Shown here one piece after another: positions 45,660 to 53,764 of a stretch of 64,000 bases of DNA. The stretch is from assembly GCF_014595975.1 (NCBI RefSeq), contig NZ_JABWGQ010000039.1, positions 105,749-169,748 of the forward strand, in the 5' to 3' direction. The notes under the pieces were generated by a model. That model worked only from the letters and a program-made list of their open reading frames with translations, had not been told where the DNA came from and did no database searches. Origin of the DNA: Sphingopyxis sp. LK2115 (GTDB lineage Bacteria > Pseudomonadota > Alphaproteobacteria > Sphingomonadales > Sphingomonadaceae). The translations under genes were made by a program, and so were the position numbers. Position 1 is the stretch's first letter. Each line of letters begins with the position of its first letter.

Positions 45660-45686
45660 GCCGTCGCCGCTAGGCGCATCTGCGTC

Positions 45687-47084
45687 ATGGACTATATCAG
45701 CACCCGCGGCGCTGCGCCGACCCTCGACTTTCGTGCCGTCACGCTCGCGGGCCTTGCCAGCGACGGCGGACTTTATGTGCCGACCAAATGGCCGCAGATG
45801 TCCAAAGACGAGATCAGGGCACTGGCGGGACTCGACTACACCGAAACCGCGGTGCGCATCATGCTGCCCTTTGTCGCGGGCGTGCTGGCGGAGGACGATC
45901 TGCGCAGGCTGTGCAAGGCTGCCTATGGCCGGTTCAGCCACGACGCGGTGACGCCGCTGGTCCAGCTCGACCAGCGCCACTGGCTGCTCGAGCTGTTCCA
46001 CGGGCCGACACTGGCGTTCAAGGATGTCGCGCTGCAATTGCTTGGCGAATTGTTCGAGACGTTTCTCGCGGGCGGCGACACCGACATCACCATCGTCGGC
46101 GCAACGTCGGGTGACACGGGATCGGCGGCGATCGAGGCGGTCGCCGGGCGCGAGCATATCCGCATCTTCATGCTGCACCCCGAAGGCCGCGTCAGCGACG
46201 TTCAGCGGCGCCAGATGACGACCGTGCTGGCGCCCAACGTCCACAATATCGCGATCGACGGCAGTTTCGATGATGCGCAGGCGATGGTGAAGCGGCTGTT
46301 CGGCGACGACGAGGCGCGGGGCAAGGTCAAACTGTCGGCGGTCAACAGCATCAACTGGGCGCGGCTGATGGCGCAGATCGTCTATTATTTCTATGCCGCG
46401 GTGCGCCTTGGCGGTCCCGACCGCCCGGTCGCGTTCAGCGTGCCGACGGGCAATTTCGGTGACGTGTTCGCAGGCTATGTCGCGGCGCAGATGGGCTTGC
46501 CGGTCGCAAGGCTGGTCGTCGCAACCAACGTCAACGACATCCTGCATCGGGCGCTGACCAGCGGAGACTATAGCGCGGGCAAGGTAACCCCGACCGCGAC
46601 GCCGAGCATGGACATCCAGGTCAGCAGCAATTTCGAGCGATTGCTGTTCGACCTCGCGGGCCGCGACGGCGCGACGATCGCCGGCATGATGGGCGAATTC
46701 GATCGCAACCGCGCGATGACCATCCCCGCCGACATGCTCGGCGGCGCGCGCGACCTGTTTTCGAGCGCGCGTATCGACGGCGACGCTATGGCGCTTGCGC
46801 TACGCTGGGCGCAGGAACGCGGCGGGCAGGTGATCGACCCGCACAGCGCGGTCGGGCTTGCCGCGGCGCGCTCACTCGACGTCGATGCCGACATTCCGGT
46901 CGTCACGCTCGCGACAGCGCATCCGGCGAAGTTCCGCGAGGCCGTCGAGCGCGCCACCGGCGTGCGCCCGCCGCTGCCCGCGCGGCTGGGCAATCTGTTC
47001 GAGCGCGAAGAACGCTATGCGCGGCTTCCCGGCGATTATGACGCGGTGAAGGCTTTTATCCTCGCGGAAGCGGCGCGTGGCTGA
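45687..47084 (+). CDS. thrC: Threonine synthase
   Basis: 465 residues. The N-terminus MDYISTRG, DGGLYVP and the PLP-binding Lys112 in FHGPTLAFKDVALQ mark the long, yeast/E. coli-type enzyme. ATSGDTGSAAIEA forms the phosphate loop. It converts O-phosphohomoserine to threonine. Its linkage to the cox genes is common in sphingomonads. Its stop overlaps the following methyltransferase gene by eight bases. Confidence 0.96.
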   Translation: MDYISTRGAAPTLDFRAVTLAGLASDGGLYVPTKWPQMSKDEIRALAGLDYTETAVRIMLPFVAGVLAEDDLRRLCKAAYGRFSHDAVTPLVQLDQRHWLLELFHGPTLAFKDVALQLLGELFETFLAGGDTDITIVGATSGDTGSAAIEAVAGREHIRIFMLHPEGRVSDVQRRQMTTVLAPNVHNIAIDGSFDDAQAMVKRLFGDDEARGKVKLSAVNSINWARLMAQIVYYFYAAVRLGGPDRPVAFSVPTGNFGDVFAGYVAAQMGLPVARLVVATNVNDILHRALTSGDYSAGKVTPTATPSMDIQVSSNFERLLFDLAGRDGATIAGMMGEFDRNRAMTIPADMLGGARDLFSSARIDGDAMALALRWAQERGGQVIDPHSAVGLAAARSLDVDADIPVVTLATAHPAKFREAVERATGVRPPLPARLGNLFEREERYARLPGDYDAVKAFILAEAARG

Positions 47085-47967
47085 TCTTTTGCCCCTCGTC
47101 ACGCTCGTCGGCGAGGCCTGGGACGATTATGGGCTGGTCGACAGCGGTAACGGCCGCAAGCTCGAACGCTATGGCCGCTTCCGCTTCATCCGCCCTGAGC
47201 CGCAGGCGATGTGGTCGCCGGCGCTGCCGGCAAGCGAATGGGCCGCCGCCGATGGCGAGTTTATCCCGGCATCGGACGAAGATGGCGGCGGTCGCTGGTA
47301 TTTTGACAAACCCGTGCCGGCCGAGGGATGGCCGCTTGCGTGGCGCGAGGCGCGCTTCACCGCTTCCTGCACCCCGTTTCGCCACCTGGGGTTTTTCCCC
47401 GACATGGCGCCGGTGTGGGACTGGCTGCGCGAGCGCATCGCCGACAAGCCCGACCCGGCCTTTCTCAACCTTTTCGGCTATACCGGGGTCGGCAGCCAGG
47501 CGCTTGCCGCCGCGGGAGCGTCGGTCACCCATGTCGATGCGTCGAAAAAGTCGGTCGGGCAGGCGCGCGAAAATGCGGCGCTGGGCGACATGGCCGACAA
47601 GCCGATACGCTGGATCGTCGACGATGCGGGCAAGTTCACCGCGCGCGAGGTGCGGCGCGGGCGGCGCTATGACGCGATCCTGCTCGACCCGCCCAAGTTC
47701 GGCCGCGGCCCCGGCGGGGAGCGCTGGCAGATCGAGGAAGGCCTCGCTCCGCTGCTCGCCGATTGCCGCCGTTTGCTCGACGCCGACAGCCGCGCGCTGT
47801 TCCTGACCGTCTATGCCGTCCGCATGTCGGCGCTTGCGATCGGCGAACTGCTGTCCCAGCTTTTTGCCGACCTGCCGGGCAAGGTCGAATGCGGCGAGCT
47901 GGCGGTGCGCGAGGAGGCGCGCGGGCTGCTGTTGCCGACCGCGATTTTTGCGCGCTGGAGCCGCTGA
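47077..47967 (+). CDS. RlmI/RlmK-like class I SAM-dependent methyltransferase
   Basis: 296 residues with a GTG start at 47077 (GGAAG upstream), overlapping thrC. A beta-rich N-terminal part (LERYGRFRFIRPEPQAMW) precedes the Rossmann domain: LNLFGYTGVGSQALAAAGASVTHVDASK (SAM site) and DAILLDPPKFGRGPGGE (catalytic DPPKF). This DPPxF architecture belongs to COG1092 rRNA 23S methyltransferases; the PUA domain of RlmI is not evident, so the RNA target is unknown. Confidence 0.87.
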   Translation: MADLLPLVTLVGEAWDDYGLVDSGNGRKLERYGRFRFIRPEPQAMWSPALPASEWAAADGEFIPASDEDGGGRWYFDKPVPAEGWPLAWREARFTASCTPFRHLGFFPDMAPVWDWLRERIADKPDPAFLNLFGYTGVGSQALAAAGASVTHVDASKKSVGQARENAALGDMADKPIRWIVDDAGKFTAREVRRGRRYDAILLDPPKFGRGPGGERWQIEEGLAPLLADCRRLLDADSRALFLTVYAVRMSALAIGELLSQLFADLPGKVECGELAVREEARGLLLPTAIFARWSR

Positions 47968-48061
47968 ATACGAATGCCTCGACCGCGCGCGGGCTTGCCC
48001 GCTGCCCGCAAAGCGACAAGACCCGCACCAGGTTCGCCAGGACCATATTGGGGAGAGTGAC

Positions 48062-49357
48062 ATGGCATTAGCGCCGGATATTTCATCGAGCACCGACCCG
48101 GTCGCGATCGAAGCGGAGGGCACCCATGTCGACGCGCCCGAACTGCGGCTGTTCGTGATGGGGCTGTTCTTCATTTTTGGGGGCATCACCTCGCTGAACG
48201 ATGTGTTGATCCCGAAGCTGAAGGAGCTGTTCACGCTCAACTATACGCAGGCGATGCTGATCCAGTTCTGCTTCTTCACCGCCTATCTGGTGATCGGTAT
48301 TCCGGGCGCCAGGCTGGTCAAGAGGATCGGATATATGCGCGGTGCGGTTGCGGGGCTGTTGACGATGCTGGCCGGCTGCCTGCTCTTCATCCCCGCGTCG
48401 CAGCAGGCGGTGTATGGCCTTTTCCTGCTCGCGCTGTTCGTTCTCGCGAGCGGCGTCGTGATCGTGCAGGTCGTCGCCAATCCGCTCATTTCGCTGCTCG
48501 GCAAGCCCGAAACGGCGCACAGCCGCCTGACCTTTGCACAGGCGTTCAATTCGCTGGGGACGACCGTTTTTCCGATCGTCGGATCCATATTGATCCTCGG
48601 CAGCCTCGCGACGATCAGCGCCGACCAGTTGTCGGGCGCCGAACTCGACGCCTATCGCACAGCCGAAAGTCAGGCGATCGTCCACGGTTATCTGGGGATC
48701 GCCGCCGCGCTCGCTGTTGTTGCGGGCGCCGTGTGGCTGTTCCGCAACCGCCTGCAAGGCGAAAGGCATGAGGAGAGTACGGGCCTTGCGGGCATGGATC
48801 TGCTGCGGCGGCCGCGCTTCGGTTTCGGCGCGCTCTGCATCTTTCTTTATGTCGGCGCCGAGGTGTCGATCGGCTCGCTCGTCGTCAATTATCTGATGCA
48901 GCCGGGCGTGATGGCGCTGGAGGAACAGGCCGCGGGCAAGCTGATCGGGCTTTACTGGGGCGGCGCGATGGTTGGCCGTTTCATCGGATCCTATCTGATG
49001 CGCTTCGTCAGCCCCGGCAGGCTGCTTGCAGGCGTTGCGGTCGGCGCGATCAGTTTGATCCTGATTTCGACCAGCACCACCGGTGTCGTCTCTGGCTACA
49101 GCCTGCTGGCGATCGGCCTGATGAACGCGATCATGTTCCCGACGATCTTCAGCCTCGCGTGCGAAAAACTCGGTAGCCGCGCAGCCGACGGGTCGGGGAT
49201 CATCAATGTCGCGATCTTTGGTGGCGCCGTCGTCCCGCTCGCCACCGGGGCGATCGCCGACATGACCGGCAGCCTCGCGACCGCGCTGCTGCTTCCTGCT
49301 CTGTGTTACGCCGTGATCGCCGGCTTCGGCTATTACGCGCGGCGTCCGGCCGCCTGA
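48062..49357 (+). CDS. FHS-family sugar MFS transporter (FucP/GluP-like)
   Basis: 431 residues; GGGGAGAGTG precedes the ATG at 48062. Twelve membrane segments with the family motifs FFIFGGITSLNDVLIPKLK in segment 1, FFTAYLVIGIPGARLVKRIGY in segments 2-3, VVANPLISLLG in segment 5 and GRFIGSYLM in segment 8 indicate a fucose-galactose-glucose:H+ symporter. The exact sugar is not predictable. It stands alone; a strong inverted repeat follows its stop. Confidence 0.9.
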   Translation: MALAPDISSSTDPVAIEAEGTHVDAPELRLFVMGLFFIFGGITSLNDVLIPKLKELFTLNYTQAMLIQFCFFTAYLVIGIPGARLVKRIGYMRGAVAGLLTMLAGCLLFIPASQQAVYGLFLLALFVLASGVVIVQVVANPLISLLGKPETAHSRLTFAQAFNSLGTTVFPIVGSILILGSLATISADQLSGAELDAYRTAESQAIVHGYLGIAAALAVVAGAVWLFRNRLQGERHEESTGLAGMDLLRRPRFGFGALCIFLYVGAEVSIGSLVVNYLMQPGVMALEEQAAGKLIGLYWGGAMVGRFIGSYLMRFVSPGRLLAGVAVGAISLILISTSTTGVVSGYSLLAIGLMNAIMFPTIFSLACEKLGSRAADGSGIINVAIFGGAVVPLATGAIADMTGSLATALLLPALCYAVIAGFGYYARRPAA

Positions 49358-49364
49358 CGGCAAG

Positions 49365-49402
49365 GCCGCGGGCAACGGGCGGTCACGCGCGTTGCCCGCG
49401 GC
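49365..49402. repeat. Perfect 13-bp hairpin in the convergent gap after the sugar transporter gene
   Basis: Arms GCCGCGGGCAACG (49365-49377) and CGTTGCCCGCGGC (49390-49402) with a 12-base loop. It starts seven bases past the transporter stop and lies 27 bases before the end of the diguanylate cyclase gene on the other strand. No T-run on either side; a bidirectional transcript end without U-tract is possible. Confidence 0.8.
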
Positions 49403-49429
49403 TCCCGCCCCCTCGCGGAAGGTCGGCCA

Positions 49430-50566
49430 TCAGGCCGGATCGGCGATGCGGATGCAGTTGCGGCCGCCCGCTTTCGCCCGGTAAAGCGCCTCATCGGCTG
49501 CTTTCAGCGCGGCGCGCGCGTCGCCATAGCCGAAGACATCGGCCACGCCGCCCGAAAAGGTGATCTGCCCGAACGGCTCGTCGGTCTTGCGGTTGATAAG
49601 GCGCCGGTCGGCGAGCGCCTCGCGCGCATCGTCGAGCTTTTCGGCCGCCTCGGTCGGCGTCAGTCCGCGGAACAGCATGACAAACTCCTCGCCGCCGTGC
49701 CGCGCGACGTGGCATTTGTCGTTTGAGATGCGGGCCAGCGTGTCGGCGATCGCCTTGATGACGCGATCGCCCGCTTCATGCCCGTGCGTGTCGTTGACCT
49801 TCTTGAACTCGTCGATGTCGCAAAAGGCGACGCTCAGCGGTTCGAGCGCGGCGCGCGCTTCCTTGTAATGGCGGTCGAGCAGGTTTTCGAACGCACGGCG
49901 ATTGGGCAGGCCGGTCAGATAGTCGAGTTCGGCGTCGCGTTTGGCCCGGTCGAGACTGCGGCGCAGCGCCTTGGCCTCATCCTCGCTCTTGCGCATATCC
50001 TCTTCGGCCTTGCGCGTTCGTTCGAGCATGACCTTGGCGAGATCGGCAAGGCTGGAAACGATGCGGCCGGTCTTTTGCAATTGCTCGAGGTCGGAGACAT
50101 GTTGTTCGAGTTCGACCCCGTAATCGCTCGTGGCGGTGCGCGCTTGCTTGGTATTGGTGTGAAAGGCGTCGAGATTCGCCTCGAGCCGCGCCATCAGCTT
50201 GTCGAGTTCGACGCGGTCGGGCTGATTGCTTTCCTGTTCGCCGAGTTCGTCCAGCCATTTCTGGGTGATGCCCTCTGGACTTTGTGCCTGCGCCACGACG
50301 CGCCGCGCCAGCCGGGGATTGCTGCCCGAAAAGGCGCCATGCGCGATCAGCAGGTTCGCGGGCGAAACTTCGAGGTCATTGTCGACGAGAAAGGAGGTGA
50401 TCGATGCGGCAAGCTCGTAACGCGCCTCGCGCGCCAGGTCGCGCGGCCCGCCGGGGTCGGGGGGGCGATGCCCGCCATCGGAGGCGTCGCCGCCTGCGCG
50501 GCGAAGCCCCAGCCAACCCAGGAGCCGCCCAACCGGCTCGTTCGATGATGTCGTTCTGCTGGTCAT
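49430..50566 (-). CDS. GGDEF-domain diguanylate cyclase
   Basis: 378 residues. The N-terminal 40 residues are low-complexity; residues about 43-135 are helical without a known sensor; a coiled coil spans about 150-212; the GGDEF domain follows from LTGLPNRRAFENLL with active-site GGEEF at 291-295 and CDIDEFKKVNDTHGHEAGD. The inhibitory I-site Arg-x-x-Asp is replaced (Asn-Asp-Lys-Cys before HVARHGGEEF), so product feedback is probably absent. It makes c-di-GMP in the cytoplasm, since no membrane segment is seen. A PilZ receptor gene lies at 59103. Confidence 0.9.
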   Translation of the reverse strand: MTSRTTSSNEPVGRLLGWLGLRRAGGDASDGGHRPPDPGGPRDLAREARYELAASITSFLVDNDLEVSPANLLIAHGAFSGSNPRLARRVVAQAQSPEGITQKWLDELGEQESNQPDRVELDKLMARLEANLDAFHTNTKQARTATSDYGVELEQHVSDLEQLQKTGRIVSSLADLAKVMLERTRKAEEDMRKSEDEAKALRRSLDRAKRDAELDYLTGLPNRRAFENLLDRHYKEARAALEPLSVAFCDIDEFKKVNDTHGHEAGDRVIKAIADTLARISNDKCHVARHGGEEFVMLFRGLTPTEAAEKLDDAREALADRRLINRKTDEPFGQITFSGGVADVFGYGDARAALKAADEALYRAKAGGRNCIRIADPA

Positions 50567-50688
50567 GCGAGCTTTAACGAGCGCATGATGCCGGATTTAA
50601 GGGGGAATTGCGCCGTTTCGGTGCGATTTTTTTGCGCGGTTCGGGCGTCTGTCGATGGTTGCAACAATCCGATTGGCAAAACAGCGAT

Positions 50689-51168
50689 TTAGCGTGCTCT
50701 GCCCTGATCTTCGGCGATGCGCGCCCATTCGGCCAGATCGCCGTGGCGCTTGATCGTCTTGAGGCATACGACCGTTTTGAGCCGCTGCACGCCGGGCAGT
50801 TTCGACAGATTGTGCCGCAGCAGCTCGTCGAGATGGTCGGCCGAGCGCGCGAAGACCTTGAGCAGATAGTCGCTTTCGCCCGCGGTGGTGTGGCATTCGA
50901 CGACCGCGGGGTGCGCCAGCACGGCCGCCTCGAACTCGCCGTGCGCGTCGAAGCGGATCTGCACCTCGACAAAGCTCTGGACCGCGAGGCCGATCGTCGC
51001 GGGGTCGATCCGCGCGGCATAGCCCGCGATTACGCCGTCCGCCTCCAGCGCCTTGACCCGTGACCAGCAGGGCGATTTAGACAGGCCGACTTGCTCGCCA
51101 AGCTCGGCATAAGAGAGCCGCCCGTCACGTTCGAGGTTGGCGATGATCCTCCAGTCGAGCCTGTCCAT
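50689..51168 (-). CDS. Lrp/AsnC-family transcriptional regulator
   Basis: 159 residues. The N-terminal winged helix (LDWRIIANLERDGRLSYAELGEQVGLSKSPCWSRVKALE) and the C-terminal RAM/AsnC domain with HTTAGESDYLLKVFARS are canonical. It diverges from the phenylalanine/tryptophan catabolic operon across 186 bases that carry two similar palindromes, making it the likely amino-acid-responsive local regulator. The effector is inferred as an aromatic amino acid or catabolite. Confidence 0.92.
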   Translation of the reverse strand: MDRLDWRIIANLERDGRLSYAELGEQVGLSKSPCWSRVKALEADGVIAGYAARIDPATIGLAVQSFVEVQIRFDAHGEFEAAVLAHPAVVECHTTAGESDYLLKVFARSADHLDELLRHNLSKLPGVQRLKTVVCLKTIKRHGDLAEWARIAEDQGRAR

Positions 51169-51225
51169 GCGTTCCGTCCCGAATCGTCGTGCAGTCGAAT
51201 GGCGCAGTCATCGCGCCGCTTCTTG

Positions 51226-51309
51226 GAACTATGTTCTGTTTAACGTCGAATTGAAAGGATGTTTGTTCGGCTGTGGCGACCCGACGGCCGATAATCCGAA
51301 CAATGTTCG
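51226..51309 (+). promoter_or_regulatory. Candidate Lrp-type operator pair upstream of the phhA-kyn operon
   Basis: GAAC-TAT-GTTC at 51226-51236 and CGAAC-AAT-GTTCG at 51297-51309 share the form GAAC-N3-GTTC; their centres are 72 bases apart, about seven helical turns, so both face the same side of the DNA. An additional GTTCG half-site lies at 51265-51269. Spaced same-face sites are what DNA-wrapping Lrp octamers usually bind. Confidence 0.55.
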
Positions 51310-51354
51310 CCTGGGTCCGCGCTACGCTGCGACGCGAGAGCTTGGGAGGAAGGC

Positions 51355-52236
51355 TTGGCCGCGACGCACATTTTCGACACCCCGCCCGAAGGCGTCGCGG
51401 CCGACTGGACGATGCCGCAGGACTGGCGCGCCTTTACCGCCGAGCAGCATCGGACCTGGCGGACCTTGTTCGACCGGCAATCGGTGGCGCTGGGCGGCTA
51501 TGCCTGCCGCGCCTTCCTTGACGGGCTGGACCTGCTGCGCGGGCTGAAACCCGGTGTCCCCGACTTTGCCGAGCTTAACGCGCGGCTGAAACCCGCATCG
51601 GGCTGGGAAGTCGTCGCGGTCCCCGGCTGGATTCCCAACGCCCCCTTTTTCCAACATCTGGCGAATCGGCGCTTTCCCGCCGCCAATTTCCTGCGCCCGC
51701 CCGAACAGATCGCCTACAGCGAAGAGCCCGACATGTTTCACGACATTTTCGGGCATGTGCCGATGCTGGCCGATCCGGCCTTCGGCGATTTTCTGGTCGC
51801 TTATGGCGAGGCCGGGTTGCGCGCCGAAAAGCTGGGGGCGTCGGATTATCTCGGGCGGCTCTGGCTCTATACGGTCGAGTTCGGGCTGGTGGTAGAGGAA
51901 GGCGAATTGCGCGCATTCGGCGGCGGGCTGCTGTCGAGCCTTGCCGAAACGGCCTTTGCGCTGACCGCGCCCGAACCGCGGCGCGTCTGGCTCGACGTCG
52001 AGCGCGTGATGCGGACGCATTATCATTTCGACGCCTTTCAGCAGACCTATTTCGTCGTCGCGGGCTTCGAGCAATTGCTACGCGCGACCGAGGAAGCCGA
52101 TTTCGCCGGCCTCTATCGCAAGATCGCGAACGAACCGGCCATCGCGCCGGGTGATGCGTGGCGCGGCGATGTCGCCTATGAAGGACGCCTGCCGGCCGCG
52201 GCGCCGCGGTCGGGCGACGGAGAGGCGGGCATATGA
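51355..52236 (+). CDS. phhA: Phenylalanine 4-monooxygenase
   Basis: 293 residues with a TTG start at 51355, supported by GGGAGGAAGG just upstream. Iron ligands are His129, His134 (EEPDMFHDIFGHVPM) and Glu175 (YTVEFGL), as in monomeric bacterial pterin-dependent hydroxylases; there is no ACT regulatory domain. It converts Phe to Tyr with tetrahydropterin and O2. It is the first gene of the operon and overlaps kynA in an ATGA. No pterin dehydratase gene is nearby. Confidence 0.94.
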   Translation: MAATHIFDTPPEGVAADWTMPQDWRAFTAEQHRTWRTLFDRQSVALGGYACRAFLDGLDLLRGLKPGVPDFAELNARLKPASGWEVVAVPGWIPNAPFFQHLANRRFPAANFLRPPEQIAYSEEPDMFHDIFGHVPMLADPAFGDFLVAYGEAGLRAEKLGASDYLGRLWLYTVEFGLVVEEGELRAFGGGLLSSLAETAFALTAPEPRRVWLDVERVMRTHYHFDAFQQTYFVVAGFEQLLRATEEADFAGLYRKIANEPAIAPGDAWRGDVAYEGRLPAAAPRSGDGEAGI

Positions 52237-53138
52237 TCAGGCAGACGCTCGACGGCGACACCGAGGTTTTTGAAACCGAGATCGACGGCGAGACGATCCA
52301 GTGGGACAATGGCCTGACCTATGCGCGGCACATCCAGACGGCGCAATTGCTGTCGGCGCAGGTGCCGGTGTCGGACAAACCCGACGAGATGCTGTTCATC
52401 ATCATGCACCAGACGATGGAACTGTGGCTGAAACTCGTCCTGCACGAAGGGCGGATCGTCTATGACGCGGTCAAGGCCGACCGGCTGGCGGTCGCGGGCA
52501 AGGGGCTCGACCGCATCGCGACGATCCAGCGCCACATGATCCACAGCTGGGAAGTGCTCGCGACGCTGACTCCGCATGATTTCCTGACCTTCCGCGGCTT
52601 TCTGCGCCGCGCGTCCGGGTTCCAGTCGCAGCAATATCGCGAGCTTGAATATCTGCTCGGCAACAAGCGTGGCGACATGATGATCGTCCACAAGGACGAT
52701 GCCGCAGCCATGGCGCGGCTGCGCGCCGCGTTCGAGGCGCCGTCGCTTTATGACGAACTGCTGCGGCTGCTGGCGCGGCGCGGCTTTGCCATACCCGCCG
52801 ATCATCTGGATCGCGACTGGACGCAGCCCTATGAAACATCGGAAGCGGTCGAGCGGGCGTGGCTCGCCATCTATACCGACCCCGATCATCATTGGGACCT
52901 CTATATGCTCGCCGAAAAGATCACCGCGCTCGAATATTATTTCCAGGAATGGCGCTTCAAGCACATGAAGACCGTCGCGCGCGTCATCGGGCACAAACCC
53001 GGCACCGGCGGTTCGTCGGGGGTCAATTATCTCGTCAAGGCGCTGGGGCTCAGTTTCTTTCCCGAACTCTGGTCGATGCGCACCGAGATGGTCGCGCCGC
53101 GCGAGGGCGGCGACTATGCGGCAGGGGAGCGCAAATGA
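52233..53138 (+). CDS. kynA: Tryptophan 2,3-dioxygenase
   Basis: 301 residues. TYARHIQTAQLLSAQ, MLFIIMHQTMELWLKLVLHE (substrate and heme pocket) and FLTFRGFLRRASGFQSQQYRE are typical of the tetrameric heme enzyme, as is WRFKHMKTVARVIG with GTGGSSGV near the C-terminus. It oxidises Trp to N-formylkynurenine. It is coupled on both sides: its ATG overlaps the phhA stop and its stop overlaps the kynB start. Confidence 0.95.
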   Translation: MIRQTLDGDTEVFETEIDGETIQWDNGLTYARHIQTAQLLSAQVPVSDKPDEMLFIIMHQTMELWLKLVLHEGRIVYDAVKADRLAVAGKGLDRIATIQRHMIHSWEVLATLTPHDFLTFRGFLRRASGFQSQQYRELEYLLGNKRGDMMIVHKDDAAAMARLRAAFEAPSLYDELLRLLARRGFAIPADHLDRDWTQPYETSEAVERAWLAIYTDPDHHWDLYMLAEKITALEYYFQEWRFKHMKTVARVIGHKPGTGGSSGVNYLVKALGLSFFPELWSMRTEMVAPREGGDYAAGERK

Positions 53139-53764
53139 GCCGCATCTGGGACATTTCACAGCCGCTGCACGCCGCGGTGCCGGTATGGCCGGGCGAACCC
53201 GCCTTCGCGCTGCACAGCCATGCGGTGATCGGCGATGGCTGCCCGGTCAATGTCGGCGGCATGTTCACTCCGCTCCACGCGGGAACGCATGCCGACGCGC
53301 CGCTGCACTATGCCAATGACGGCGCTTCGTCGGCCGACTGCGAACTTGATCCCTATATCGGTCCGTGCGTGCTGATCGACGTGCGCCACACGCGTGGGCG
53401 GGTCGAGGTCGGCGATGTCGATTGGAATGCGGTCGAGGGCGCGGAGCGCGTGCTGCTGCGCACCTATGCGCATTTCCCGCACGCCGAATGGGACAGCGAT
53501 TTCACCGCGATCGCCGCCGAAGTGGTCGGAAAAATGGGTCGCATGGGCGTGCGCCTGATCGGCACCGACGCCGCTTCGCTCGACCCCGAACAGTCGAAAA
53601 CGCTCGACGCGCATCAGGCGGTGAAGGCGGCCGATATGCGGATACTGGAAGGGCTGGTGCTCGATGACGTGCCGCCGGGACGATATGAACTGGTGGCGCT
53701 GCCGCTGCGCATCGTTGGCGCCGACGCCAGCCCGGTGCGCGCGATCTTGAGGGAGATGGCATGA
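53135..53764 (+). CDS. kynB: Arylformamidase (kynurenine formamidase, cyclase family)
   Basis: 209 residues from the ATG at 53135. The metal-binding motif HAGTHADAPLHY gives His48, His52, Asp54 and His58; the catalytic His/Glu region GTDAASLDPEQSKTLDAHQ follows. The typical N-terminus IWDISQPLHAAVPVWPG is present. It hydrolyses N-formylkynurenine to kynurenine and formate. ATGA overlaps join it to kynA and kynU. Confidence 0.94.
   Translation: MSRIWDISQPLHAAVPVWPGEPAFALHSHAVIGDGCPVNVGGMFTPLHAGTHADAPLHYANDGASSADCELDPYIGPCVLIDVRHTRGRVEVGDVDWNAVEGAERVLLRTYAHFPHAEWDSDFTAIAAEVVGKMGRMGVRLIGTDAASLDPEQSKTLDAHQAVKAADMRILEGLVLDDVPPGRYELVALPLRIVGADASPVRAILREMA

Noticed and set aside
51169..51354. Possible riboswitch or leader peptide before phhA
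   Set aside because: No Trp- or Phe-rich short frame and no terminator/antiterminator pair is visible; protein operators explain the palindromes better.
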